Shown here in pieces: positions 10,672 through 19,526 of a DNA stretch of 64,000 nucleotides. The stretch's first letter is position 1. The number at the start of each line of letters is the position of its first letter. This DNA comes from Litoribaculum gwangyangense (GTDB lineage Bacteria > Bacteroidota > Bacteroidia > Flavobacteriales > Flavobacteriaceae): assembly GCF_039543505.1 (NCBI RefSeq), contig NZ_BAABJW010000002.1, positions 558,001 through 622,000 on the forward strand, read 5' to 3'. A model generated the notes under the pieces. The model ran no database searches, had not been told where the DNA came from, and saw nothing but the letters and a program-made list of their open reading frames with translations. The translations under genes and the position numbers were made by a program.

Positions 10672-10753
10672 TTTTTAATTATAAAGAATTTAGAAATAAC
10701 CTATTAGAATTTACCATTAAGTAACCAAAAAGATTTAAAATTCAATTTTAATA

Positions 10754-11674
10754 ATGAGATATAACCTATTAATATTAGTCCTAATTAACATGTTTATTAC
10801 TGCCTTTTTAAATTCACAAAATGAAGAAATTGAATTATGGAAAGACACTATTCCCTATTCAATCAAATCTATAGATTATCAAGAAACATATGAATACGAG
10901 AATAACATAATAAATCGTATAAGTAAGGTAACTACGCCTACCCTAACTACTTTTATACCAGAAAATCCAAATGGAACCGCAGTAGTAATATGCCCGGGTG
11001 GCGGCTACGCCTATTTATCTATTAATAAAGAGGGTTATAAAGTAGCTGAGTGGTTAAATACTTTAGGTATCACAGCCTTTGTTCTTAAATATAGATTGCC
11101 AAGTGACGAGATTATGGAGCAAAAATCCGTAGGACCATTGCAAGATGCACAAGAAGCTATGAGGTTTATACGAAGAAATGCTCAAAGATGGCAAGTTAAA
11201 ACTGATAAAATTGGTGTTTTAGGATTTTCTGCGGGTGGTCATTTAGCATCTACTCTTGCAACACAATATAATGATAAAGTATATGAAGTAAATGACAGTG
11301 TAAGTGCCAAGCCTAGTTTTGCAGTGCTTATTTACCCGGTAATCTCTATGGATAATCAAATTGTCCATAAAGGCTCTAGAAAAAGATTGTTGGGTGATAA
11401 TCCATCAAATGAATTAAAAGATAAGTTTTCAAACGATAAGAGAATAGATTCATTAACATCACCAACATTCTTAGTACATGCTACGGATGATAAATCTGTA
11501 CCTGTAGAAAATAGCATTTTTTATTACATGTCATTAAAACAACATAATATCTCATCCGAATTTCACATTTACCAAGATGGTAAGCATGGCTTTGGATTAG
11601 GCCTAAAGGGAACCAATGAATATTGGACGAAGCAATGCGAAAATTGGCTTCGAATAAATAAATATATCAACTAA
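10754..11674 (+). CDS. Alpha/beta-hydrolase esterase (BD-FAE/acetyl-esterase-like)
   Basis: A 306-residue secreted protein with an N-terminal signal peptide. The oxyanion-hole motif is CPGGGYAYLS, the nucleophile Ser159 is in GFSAGGHLAS, the acid Asp246 in HATDDKSVP and the His278 in DGKHGFG. This arrangement is typical of the BD-FAE group of esterases in carbohydrate loci, which remove acetyl, feruloyl or similar esters from glycans. It is flanked by GH29 and GH2 genes, consistent with a role in trimming acyl groups. The acyl group is not predictable. Confidence 0.88.
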   Translation: MRYNLLILVLINMFITAFLNSQNEEIELWKDTIPYSIKSIDYQETYEYENNIINRISKVTTPTLTTFIPENPNGTAVVICPGGGYAYLSINKEGYKVAEWLNTLGITAFVLKYRLPSDEIMEQKSVGPLQDAQEAMRFIRRNAQRWQVKTDKIGVLGFSAGGHLASTLATQYNDKVYEVNDSVSAKPSFAVLIYPVISMDNQIVHKGSRKRLLGDNPSNELKDKFSNDKRIDSLTSPTFLVHATDDKSVPVENSIFYYMSLKQHNISSEFHIYQDGKHGFGLGLKGTNEYWTKQCENWLRINKYIN

Positions 11675-11692
11675 AAATCAATTATTTTAAAC

Positions 11693-14600
11693 ATGAGAAG
11701 ATGTCAGTTAATAGTTTTACTAACCATAATAAGTATAATGTCCTGTAAAGAAGAGTTCATAGAAAGACCTATTTACACAGCAGAACCGTGGGACAATCCA
11801 GAGTGGGAAAATCCTGAGATTTTTCAAATTAACAGAGAAGCACCAGTGGCTTCATTTTATAAATATCCCGATAAAAGGATGGCTGTTTCGAACAATAGTT
11901 GGGAAAATTCCTCTTTATATAAATCTTTAAATGGCACCTGGAAATTTTACTATGCCGATAGTGTACAGGCGCGTCCAACAGACTTTTATAAAAAAGGTTT
12001 TGATTTAAGAGGTTGGGACACGATTTCAGTACCCTCCAACTGGGAAATGAAAGGTTTTGGCATTCCTGTTTACACGAATATTAAATATATGTTTCCGGCT
12101 AACCCACCATTTATTCCTCACAACATAAATAACAATGGAAGTTATGTTCGAGATTTTGAAATTCCAGAAGATTGGTCTCAAAAAGATATTTATTTACACT
12201 TTGCCGGTGTTAGTGGTGCCATGTATGTTTGGGTAAATGGAGAATTTGTAGGTTACAATGAAGGTAGTAAAACCGCTGCAGAATTCAACATTAATAAAGT
12301 AGTTAACCCTGGAAAGAATACTATTGCCGTTCAAGTTGTACGGTGGTCGGATGCCAGTTATATGGAAGACCAAGATTTCTGGCGACTATCAGGTATTGAA
12401 CGCGATGTGTATGTTTATGCATCGGCTAAAGTATCCATGAGAGATTTTAGAGTTATTTCAGATTTGGAAAATGACTATAAAGATGGGATACTTAAACTTA
12501 ATATAAAAGTTGATAATAGTACAAATTCTTCAGTTGAAAAACTAATTGAAGTTAAGCTTTTAGATGGAGATTCTGAAGTTTATTCAGAAAGTAAGACTAT
12601 TCATTTTAGTCCAGGTGAAAATACCGTAGCATTTAATAAAACCATACCTAGTGTAAAAACTTGGAATGCAGAATATCCAAATTTATATACTTTACTTATT
12701 TCGTTAAATGGAGAATCTACATCAATTAAAGTAGGTTTTAGAAATATTAAGATAGAAAACAGTCAGTTTTTAGTCAATGGAAAACCTGTTTTGATTAAAG
12801 GTGTTAATCTTCATGATCATGATGAAAAAATGGGGCATGTGGTCTCCGAGTCATTAACCCTGAAAGATATGCGACTGATGAAACAAAATAATATAAACGC
12901 CATTAGATGCAGTCATTACCCTAAAAATCCACATTTTTACAGATTGGCAGATACATATGGTTTTTATGTGATTGACGAGGCCAATATTGAAACACATGGT
13001 ATGGGTGCTACAAATCAAGATTTAGAGAAAAATCCAGAAAAAAAAGCAATCCATCCAGCATATTTGCCCGAGTGGAAAAATGCCCACCTCGATAGAACTA
13101 TTAGAATGTTTGAACGAGATAAAAATCACCCTTGTATTGTGACATGGTCTTTAGGTAATGAAGCGGGTAATGGTGATAATTTTTTTGCAACTTATGCTTG
13201 GTTAAAGGAACATGACTCGACCAGACCTACACAATATGAAGGTGCAACCGGTTATGAAAACACCGATATTCAAGCACCTATGTACTGGCCTATCCAAAAA
13301 ATGATTAATTATGTTAAAGAAGGTGGTAAACGTCCATTAATTCAATGCGAATATGCCCATGCCATGGGTAATAGTTTGGGCAATTTTCAAGACTATTGGG
13401 ATGTTATTGAAGCGTATCCAACCATGCAAGGTGGTTTTATTTGGGATTGGGTAGATCAAGGTATATTAACTCAAAATGAAGCTGGTGAAAGCTATTGGGC
13501 TTATGGTGGCGATTTAGGAGGTGCAGAATTACAAAATGATAATAATTTTTGTTTAAATGGCATTGTAAATCCAGATAGAACACCTCATCCAGCCCTATTT
13601 GAAACAAAAAAAGTATACCAAAATATAAAATTCAAACTATTAAACTCTAAAACAGGAGAAGTTGAAATTAAAAACCTATATGATTTCACAAATTTAAACT
13701 CTCTTGATTTTTCATGGAAATTTTTAGAAAACGGGGTTGAAATAGCTTCAGGAAATTTACCTGGAATGGATATTGAACCATACCAGTCTAAAAAAATTAA
13801 AATAAATATCCCTGAATTAAAGGATTCTTCAAATGACTACCATCTTAATTTATATACTAAAACAGCCTTTCCTACAGAATTATTATCCATAGGGCAGATT
13901 GTTGCTTATGAACAATTTCAGCTTCAAAATGGTACTTTTACAACCTTACCAACCTCAGAAGAAATAATAGAAACTCAAAAAACAGATTCAACTTTAACAT
14001 TATCTAACTCAAATTTCAAAATAGTATTTGATACAAAAACTGGCATATTGAATTCTATCGATTATGGAAACGGAAACATGTTACAAAAAGGAATCACACC
14101 AAATTTTTGGAGAGCTACTACAGATAATGATTTTGGATTTAAAATGCCAAAAAAATTAGGCGTGTGGAAAGAAGCAACAAAAAATCAAGAATTACTGTCA
14201 TTAACTGAAAATGTAAAAAATGATCTTTCGGTAAATATAAATGCCGAATTTAAGTTACCATCAGTTAATAATGCTTCTGTAATTATGGACTATATAATTT
14301 ACCCAAGTGGAGAAATTTCGGTAAATACAAGTATTAAAAATGTAGATTCTAAACTACCCGTTTTACCAAAATTTGGAACTAATTTTATTATTAATGAGGC
14401 ATTTAACCAAGTAAAATGGTTTGGAAGAGGGCCTCATGAAAATTATCAAGACCGAAAAACATCGGCGTTAGTTGGTCAGTATAAAGCACAAGTTTCCGAT
14501 TTGTATTTTCCATACAGCCGTCCACAAGAAAATGGGTACAAAACAGACACACGATGGGTAACCTTTTTAAATCAAGATGGGAACGGAATAAAAATAACAG

Positions 14601-14839
14601 CTCTAGAGCATTTCAGTTTTAGCGCACACCATCAATACAATGATGATTTTGATGCGGGTAATACCAAACAGCAAAGACACACTGTTGATGTTGTTAAAAG
14701 AGATTTTGTAAACATCAATATAGATAAAGTACAAATGGGAGTTGGCGGTGATAACAGTTGGGGTGCCATGCCCCATGAAAAATATCAGATTGAACCTAAA
14801 GACAGGACCTTTAGCTATGTAATACAACCAATAAAATAA
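11693..14839 (+). CDS. LacZ-type GH2 beta-galactosidase, lipoprotein
   Basis: A 1048-residue protein with lipobox SIMSC. All five LacZ domains are evident: N-terminal jelly roll (WDTISVPSNWEMKGFG), Ig domain, TIM barrel, second Ig, and C-terminal Bgal_small_N supersandwich (YGNGNMLQKGITPNFWRATTDND, WFGRGPHENYQDR). Acid/base Glu490 lies in WSLGNEAGNG and nucleophile Glu553 in IQCEYAHAMGNS. It should hydrolyse terminal beta-galactosides in the periplasm. It is much longer than the first GH2 of this locus and of a different subgroup, so the two probably cut different linkages. Confidence 0.95.
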   Translation: MRRCQLIVLLTIISIMSCKEEFIERPIYTAEPWDNPEWENPEIFQINREAPVASFYKYPDKRMAVSNNSWENSSLYKSLNGTWKFYYADSVQARPTDFYKKGFDLRGWDTISVPSNWEMKGFGIPVYTNIKYMFPANPPFIPHNINNNGSYVRDFEIPEDWSQKDIYLHFAGVSGAMYVWVNGEFVGYNEGSKTAAEFNINKVVNPGKNTIAVQVVRWSDASYMEDQDFWRLSGIERDVYVYASAKVSMRDFRVISDLENDYKDGILKLNIKVDNSTNSSVEKLIEVKLLDGDSEVYSESKTIHFSPGENTVAFNKTIPSVKTWNAEYPNLYTLLISLNGESTSIKVGFRNIKIENSQFLVNGKPVLIKGVNLHDHDEKMGHVVSESLTLKDMRLMKQNNINAIRCSHYPKNPHFYRLADTYGFYVIDEANIETHGMGATNQDLEKNPEKKAIHPAYLPEWKNAHLDRTIRMFERDKNHPCIVTWSLGNEAGNGDNFFATYAWLKEHDSTRPTQYEGATGYENTDIQAPMYWPIQKMINYVKEGGKRPLIQCEYAHAMGNSLGNFQDYWDVIEAYPTMQGGFIWDWVDQGILTQNEAGESYWAYGGDLGGAELQNDNNFCLNGIVNPDRTPHPALFETKKVYQNIKFKLLNSKTGEVEIKNLYDFTNLNSLDFSWKFLENGVEIASGNLPGMDIEPYQSKKIKINIPELKDSSNDYHLNLYTKTAFPTELLSIGQIVAYEQFQLQNGTFTTLPTSEEIIETQKTDSTLTLSNSNFKIVFDTKTGILNSIDYGNGNMLQKGITPNFWRATTDNDFGFKMPKKLGVWKEATKNQELLSLTENVKNDLSVNINAEFKLPSVNNASVIMDYIIYPSGEISVNTSIKNVDSKLPVLPKFGTNFIINEAFNQVKWFGRGPHENYQDRKTSALVGQYKAQVSDLYFPYSRPQENGYKTDTRWVTFLNQDGNGIKITALEHFSFSAHHQYNDDFDAGNTKQQRHTVDVVKRDFVNINIDKVQMGVGGDNSWGAMPHEKYQIEPKDRTFSYVIQPIK

Positions 14840-14842
14840 ATT

Positions 14843-16003
14843 ATGCTTAAAGTTTTCAGCTTAAAAATTAATCCTTTACTTTTTTGTTTACTTTTTCTCT
14901 TAATGAATTGTGCTAATCGAAGATATAGTGCCTTTAATCCAGGAGATCTTTGGCTAGATAATCATGGAGAGCATATCAATGCGCATGGTGGTGGTTTTCT
15001 ATTTTATAATAAAACTTATTATTGGTTTGGAGAACATAAATTATCTGGAAAAGATGGTAATAAAGCAAATGTAGGTGTTGGAGTGTATTCCTCTAAAGAT
15101 TTATATAATTGGAAAAATGAAGGTATTGCACTACATGTAAGTAAAGATACCACTTCTAAATTGCAAAAGGGTTGTATAATTGAACGCCCAAAGGTGATTT
15201 TTAATAATAAAACCAACAAGTTCGTCATGTGGTTTCACCACGAATTGAAAGATCAAGGCTACAAAGCAGCTTTAACAGGAGTCGCTATTTCAGATAATGT
15301 AACAGGTCCTTATGAATACATAGATAGCTTTAGAATTCATGCCGGTATTCTGCCTCTAAATATATCTAAAGAAGATTTTGATACAATTCCTGATATTAAT
15401 GAAAATCTGGAGTTAACTAAAGAAAAAAGAATCGATCAAGCCAAAAAAGGAGAGATATTTAAACGTGATTTTATGATAGGACAAATGTCAAGAGACATGA
15501 CTTTGTTTGTAGATGATGATGAAACTGCTTACCACATAACTGCATCAGAAGAGAACCAAACTTTACTTATTTCAAAACTATCTGATGATTATTTAACATT
15601 AACAAATGAATACGTCAGGGTATTTCCGGGAGGAAGAAATGAAGCTCCGGCTATCTTTAAAAAATATGACACCTATTTTATGTTCAGCTCTGGGTTAACA
15701 GGTTGGAAACCAAATCCTGGCAAATTAGCTGTTGCAGATAATATCATGGGTAATTGGACTTTTCTGGGAAATCCTTGTCGAGGTACACAAGAGGAAAATG
15801 AGACTACCTTTTGGTCTCAAAGCACTTATATCATTCCCGTTCAGGGGAAAAAAGATGCCTACATTTTTGCTGCTGATAGGTGGCAACCCGAGAATCCTAT
15901 TGATGGTAGATACGTTTGGCTACCTGTTAAATTTGAAAATAATATTCCTTATTTGGAATGGGAAAAAACTTGGGATTTGAACTTTTTTAATAAAAACGAA
16001 TAA
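14843..16003 (+). CDS. GH43-like five-bladed beta-propeller glycosidase, lipoprotein
   Basis: A 386-residue lipoprotein (LMNC lipobox). The first blade carries WLDNHGEHINAHGGG, with the presumed catalytic-base Asp, followed by YYWFGEHK and a SKDLYNW blade turn. CIIERPKVIFN and GRNEAPAIFKKYDTYF supply the other propeller blade motifs. This resembles GH43 subgroups that include exo-galactanases (GH43_24/34-like; moderate certainty). It begins 3 bp after the LacZ-type gene and ends the catabolic run. A 296-bp gap and a change of functional theme follow. Confidence 0.8.
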   Translation: MLKVFSLKINPLLFCLLFLLMNCANRRYSAFNPGDLWLDNHGEHINAHGGGFLFYNKTYYWFGEHKLSGKDGNKANVGVGVYSSKDLYNWKNEGIALHVSKDTTSKLQKGCIIERPKVIFNNKTNKFVMWFHHELKDQGYKAALTGVAISDNVTGPYEYIDSFRIHAGILPLNISKEDFDTIPDINENLELTKEKRIDQAKKGEIFKRDFMIGQMSRDMTLFVDDDETAYHITASEENQTLLISKLSDDYLTLTNEYVRVFPGGRNEAPAIFKKYDTYFMFSSGLTGWKPNPGKLAVADNIMGNWTFLGNPCRGTQEENETTFWSQSTYIIPVQGKKDAYIFAADRWQPENPIDGRYVWLPVKFENNIPYLEWEKTWDLNFFNKNE

Positions 16004-16299
16004 ACCAAATTGGTTAGTGACTTACATTCTTAATATAAAAACTGAATTATAAAAGTTTGTACGCTTTAAAATAGGTCATAAATATTTCTACTATCTCTTT
16101 TTATTCTTTAAACACAAATACCTTAATAGTATTGATTACCTTAAATATTTTCTTATCAAAACTCAATGCCTTTTAATTCTACTTTCACTTTTGTAACCTA
16201 AGTTACTATTTTAAAAAATCTCATTTTTTATCTTTATAAATTATTTTGATATTTACTTTTTATCATAAATAAAACTCCTAAATACCTTAACTTTATAAA
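16004..16299. other. Intergenic boundary between glycan locus and sulfur island
   Basis: This 296-bp gap has no credible ORF and no strong GC-rich hairpin terminator for the upstream operon. It contains the first GTAAC-N4-GTTAC operator (16193-16206) with its -7 box at 16229. A second TAACTTTA box at 16288-16295 sits just before the start codon at 16300 and could give a nearly leaderless transcript. Confidence 0.6.
16193..16236 (+). promoter_or_regulatory. GTAAC-N4-GTTAC operator and promoter of the Crp/Fnr gene
   Basis: GTAACCTAAGTTAC spans 16193-16206 and the -7 box TATCTTTA starts at 16229, 29.5 bp from the operator centre. It suggests autoregulation of the downstream Crp/Fnr gene. Confidence 0.7.
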
Positions 16300-16932
16300 A
16301 TGATACAGGAACTAAAAGATAATTATGGCCATTTGTTTGAAGAGGCTCTTTTAAATGAAATAAACCAAGTAGGAACATTCAAAGAAGTAAGTGAAGGACA
16401 GAAATTAATGGATATAGGAGATTACGTTAGAGCTATGCCTTTATTGGTTTCTGGTGCCATAAAAATTTTAAGGGAAGATAACGATGGTGACGAGCTCCTA
16501 CTCTACTTTTTGGAAAAAGGTGATACTTGTGCCATGACATTAACTTGTTGTATAGGGCAAACAAAAAGTGAAATACGAGCCATTGCCGAGAAAGACACCA
16601 AACTCATTATGGTACCTATTCAAAAAATGGAAGAATGGTCAACTAAATATAAAAGTTGGAGAAATTTTGTTTTTGAAAGCTATCATAACCGTTTAAATGA
16701 AATGCTTGAAACCATCGATAGTATTGCATTTTTAAAAATGGATGAGCGCCTTTTAAAATATTTAAATGAAAAAGCAAGAGTATCTGACAATAATATCATT
16801 CATAATACACACCAAGAAATAGCCTACGAACTTCACACCTCAAGAGTTGTTATTTCTCGTTTACTAAAAAAACTAGAAAATCTGGGTAAAATAGAACTTC
16901 ATAGAAACCATATTGTCATTAAAGATATTTAA
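16300..16932 (+). CDS. Crp/Fnr-family transcriptional regulator (probable regulator of the sulfur island)
   Basis: A 210-residue regulator with a cNMP-type jelly roll (about 20-125), a dimerisation helix and a winged helix-turn-helix (about 150-207; HQEIAYELHTSRVVISRLLKKLE). Three cysteines (77, 83, 84) cluster in GDTCAMTLTCC, where they could sense sulfane sulfur or redox state. The recognition helix reads S-R-V-V-I-S-R; Val183 stands where Crp and FNR have the base-contacting Glu, consistent with an operator lacking the TGA core. It is preceded by a GTAAC-N4-GTTAC site and opens the island whose promoters carry that site. The ligand is inference. Confidence 0.9.
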   Translation: MIQELKDNYGHLFEEALLNEINQVGTFKEVSEGQKLMDIGDYVRAMPLLVSGAIKILREDNDGDELLLYFLEKGDTCAMTLTCCIGQTKSEIRAIAEKDTKLIMVPIQKMEEWSTKYKSWRNFVFESYHNRLNEMLETIDSIAFLKMDERLLKYLNEKARVSDNNIIHNTHQEIAYELHTSRVVISRLLKKLENLGKIELHRNHIVIKDI

Positions 16933-16941
16933 TGCTATAGT

Positions 16942-16985
16942 GTAACCATTGTTACCGTACACCCAAAGTGTATAATGTAATTTTG
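16942..16985 (+). promoter_or_regulatory. GTAAC-N4-GTTAC operator and promoter of the TSUP gene
   Basis: GTAACCATTGTTAC spans 16942-16955 and TAATTTTG, a perfect -7 box, starts at 16978, exactly 29.5 bp from the operator centre. This is the best-formed promoter of the set. Confidence 0.75.
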
Positions 16986-17009
16986 CTGTAAATAAAGGAA
17001 TTATTATTT

Positions 17010-17816
17010 ATGGAAGTTATTGAAATCTTTGGGTACATAAGTGCTTTAATTATCGGCGTGTCGTTAGGATTAATTGGAGGTGGCGGTTCTATACTTGCTG
17101 TGCCTGTTTTAGCATATTTATTTTCTGTAAATGAAAAAGTAGCTACTGCCTATTCTTTGTTTATTGTAGGTTCTAGTGCGCTTCTTGGTGGTATTAAGCA
17201 ACATTTTAAGGGTTTAGTAGATTGGAGAACCTCTATTGTTTTTGGTATTCCAGCCATTATTGGTGTGACTGTAGTGAGACATTATGTAGTACCCGCCTTA
17301 CCAAATATATTGTTTAGCATAGGTGATTTTGATTTTACCCGTCGCATGGGTATGTTTGGATTGTTTGCAGTATTAATGATTCCTGCTGCGTTTTCAATGT
17401 TAAAGAAAGAAAAAGAAAAAAAGGTTATCGGTGAAGTAACATACAATTACCCTTTAATTTTAATTGAAGGTTTAATTGTTGGAGGTATTACAGGATTAAT
17501 TGGTGCTGGCGGTGGTTTTTTAATTATTCCAGCATTAGTAATACTAGCTAATGTTGAAATGAAAGTAGCTGTCGCTACTTCTTTAATAATTATAGCTTTT
17601 AAATCCTTAATGGGGTTCTTTTTAGGAGATGCCATAACTATGGATATCGATTGGAAATTTCTCGGAATTTTCACAGGCTTATCCTTTGTAGGTATATTTA
17701 TAGGTAGTTACTTAAACAATTTTATTGACGGCAATAAACTAAAAAAAGCATTCGGTTATTTTATAATAGTTATGGCAGTTTTCATTTTTTATATGGAGTT
17801 TTTTGTTGAAAATTGA
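17010..17816 (+). CDS. TauE/SafE (TSUP) family sulfite/organosulfur exporter
   Basis: A 268-residue inner-membrane protein with about eight hydrophobic helices in two inverted halves. Each half begins with a glycine-rich turn (GGGGSILAVP and GAGGGFLIIPAL), the hallmark of the 4-toluene sulfonate uptake permease/TauE family. Family members move sulfite, sulfoacetate or related anions. Next to two persulfide dioxygenases, export of the toxic product sulfite from the cytoplasm to the periplasmic sulfite dehydrogenase is the likely role. It has its own operator-promoter and a terminator after it. Confidence 0.88.
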   Translation: MEVIEIFGYISALIIGVSLGLIGGGGSILAVPVLAYLFSVNEKVATAYSLFIVGSSALLGGIKQHFKGLVDWRTSIVFGIPAIIGVTVVRHYVVPALPNILFSIGDFDFTRRMGMFGLFAVLMIPAAFSMLKKEKEKKVIGEVTYNYPLILIEGLIVGGITGLIGAGGGFLIIPALVILANVEMKVAVATSLIIIAFKSLMGFFLGDAITMDIDWKFLGIFTGLSFVGIFIGSYLNNFIDGNKLKKAFGYFIIVMAVFIFYMEFFVEN

Positions 17817-17850
17817 TTTTTTAATTTTTGGTTTTTGGTTTTTGGTTTTT

Positions 17851-17886
17851 AAAAAATGGCTTTTATGACAAAAGTCATTTTTTTTT
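17851..17886 (+). terminator. Rho-independent terminator after TSUP gene
   Basis: AATGGCTTTT (17855-17864) pairs with AAAAGTCATT (17870-17879), with one G-U pair and a 5-nt loop, followed by a long T run. Three near-identical TTTTTGG units lie just upstream. Confidence 0.65.
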
Positions 17887-17902
17887 AACTAATTAGTTTT
17901 GT

Positions 17903-17946
17903 GTAACTTAAGTCACAAAATTTAAAACTTTACTTTCCTATATTTA
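17903..17946 (+). promoter_or_regulatory. GTAAC-N4-GTCAC operator and promoter of the first persulfide dioxygenase gene
   Basis: GTAACTTAAGTCAC spans 17903-17916, with one mismatch in the right half. TATATTTA starts at 17939, 29.5 bp from the centre. Transcription would start near 17951, downstream of the ATG at 17946, which favours the ATG at 17973 as the true start. Confidence 0.68.
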
Positions 17947-17972
17947 TGTCATTAACAACAACATATAATGAT

Positions 17973-19388
17973 ATGAAAGTAGAACAAATTTATACAGGAT
18001 GTATAGCGCACGCCGCATATTATATAGAAAACAATGGTGTTGCAGCTGTTTTCGATCCTTTAAGAGAAGTACATCCATACATTGACAGGGCTCAAATAGA
18101 TAATGCTGAAATTAAATATGTTTTTGAAACCCATTTTCATGCCGATTTTGTTAGTGGGCATTTGGATTTAAGAAAAAAAGCAGGCGCTGAAATTGTTTTT
18201 GGACCAGGTGCAAAACCGGCTTACGAAGCTACCATTGCCAAAGATGGTCAAATTTTTGAAGTGGGTAATTACAAAGTGAAAGTTATCCACACTCCTGGTC
18301 ATACCATGGAGAGCACTACCTATTTGTTAATTGACGAAAACGGAAAGGAACATGGTATCATCACTGGAGACACCTTATTTATAGGTGATGTTGGTCGCCC
18401 AGATTTAGCTCAACATGTGGTTGCCGATTTAACCGAAGAAAAATTAGCAGGCTATTTATACGATTCTCTTCGAAATAAAATCATGCCTTTAAGCGATGAT
18501 TTAATTGTATATCCAAATCATGGTGCAGGTTCTGCCTGTGGTAAAATGATGAGCAAAGAAACAACCGATACGCTTGGACATCAGAAAAAAACAAATTATG
18601 CATTACAAAATATGTCCAAAGAAGAGTTCATTAAAACCCTTCTTACTGGATTAACAGCACCTCCTGGATATTTTCCACAAAATGTATTAATGAATATTAA
18701 AGGATATGAAAGTTTAGACACTATCATGGATAGAGCAACACAGGCCTTAACACCAGATGCCTTCGAATTAGTTGCCAATGAAACGGGGGCTTTAATGTTA
18801 GATACCCGTGATGCTGAAGATTTTGCAAAAGGGTTTATACCTAATAGTATAAATATTGCGTTAGATGGCAACTTTGCTCAATGGGTTGGCGAAATGATAC
18901 CCGATGTGAAACAGGAGATTTTACTGATTACTTATCCTGGAAAAGAAGAAGAAGCTATTACTAGGTTATCGCGTGTGGGTTATGATTATGCTGTTGGCTA
19001 TTTAAAAAATGGTTTCGATTCTTGGAGAAAAAGTGGTAAAGATTTTGAAACCATCAAAAGAATTACATCAGAAGAACTTGAAAAACAAATGAAATCTGGA
19101 AACCCATTAATTATTGATGTTCGTAAAAAAAGTGAATTTGATTCCGAACATATAATTGGGGCCATCAATGTACCGCTCAATCAAATCAATCAGCATTTAG
19201 CACAATTTCCAAAAGACAAACCATTTGTACTACATTGTGCTGGAGGTTACAGAAGTATGATTGCTGCCTCAATCTTAAAGCAGCGTGGTTGGAAAGATTT
19301 TGTAGATGTTATTGGAGGTTTTGATGATATAAAGGAACATACATCCATTAAAAGATCAGAATACATCTGCCCTACCACATTATTGTAA
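17973..19388 (+). CDS. Persulfide dioxygenase-rhodanese fusion (CstB-like), copy 1
   Basis: A 471-residue three-part protein: metallo-beta-lactamase fold ETHE1-type dioxygenase (1-250), a central rhodanese-like domain (270-355) and a C-terminal rhodanese (370-455). Putative iron ligands are His54 (THFHADF), His110 (HTPGHT) and Asp133 (GDTLF). The C-terminal rhodanese keeps Cys422 in HCAGGYRS, while the central loop has Thr320 and no Cys. It should oxidise low-molecular-weight persulfide to sulfite and couple it to thiosulfate. The start at 17973 matches the paralogue (MK[VI]EQIYTG); an upstream ATG at 17946 falls inside the promoter. Confidence 0.9.
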   Translation: MKVEQIYTGCIAHAAYYIENNGVAAVFDPLREVHPYIDRAQIDNAEIKYVFETHFHADFVSGHLDLRKKAGAEIVFGPGAKPAYEATIAKDGQIFEVGNYKVKVIHTPGHTMESTTYLLIDENGKEHGIITGDTLFIGDVGRPDLAQHVVADLTEEKLAGYLYDSLRNKIMPLSDDLIVYPNHGAGSACGKMMSKETTDTLGHQKKTNYALQNMSKEEFIKTLLTGLTAPPGYFPQNVLMNIKGYESLDTIMDRATQALTPDAFELVANETGALMLDTRDAEDFAKGFIPNSINIALDGNFAQWVGEMIPDVKQEILLITYPGKEEEAITRLSRVGYDYAVGYLKNGFDSWRKSGKDFETIKRITSEELEKQMKSGNPLIIDVRKKSEFDSEHIIGAINVPLNQINQHLAQFPKDKPFVLHCAGGYRSMIAASILKQRGWKDFVDVIGGFDDIKEHTSIKRSEYICPTTLL

Positions 19389-19409
19389 ATCAAATAAAAA
19401 CATATTAAA

Positions 19410-19439
19410 AAGCACCTATTTTACCTTAAATAGGTGCTT
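19410..19439 (+). terminator. Hairpin terminator between the two dioxygenase genes
   Basis: AAGCACCTATTT (19410-19421) and AAATAGGTGCTT (19428-19439) form a perfect 12-bp stem with a 6-nt loop. The T tract is weak, so termination may be partial. Confidence 0.6.
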
Positions 19440-19458
19440 GGTTGGGTTATATCAATTT

Positions 19459-19502
19459 GTAACATAAGTTACTGTTCAATTAATTCACTATTATTAACTT
19501 TA
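19459..19502 (+). promoter_or_regulatory. GTAAC-N4-GTTAC operator and promoter of the second dioxygenase gene
   Basis: GTAACATAAGTTAC spans 19459-19472 and TAACTTTA starts at 19495, 29.5 bp from the centre. The start codon follows 32 bp after the box. Confidence 0.72.
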
Positions 19503-19526
19503 CACCCAGAATAAAAAATTTAAAAT

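Noticed and set aside
17946..17972. ATG at 17946 as start of the first dioxygenase
   Set aside because: It coincides with the -7 box predicted from the operator spacing, and the paralogue begins at the position matching 17973.
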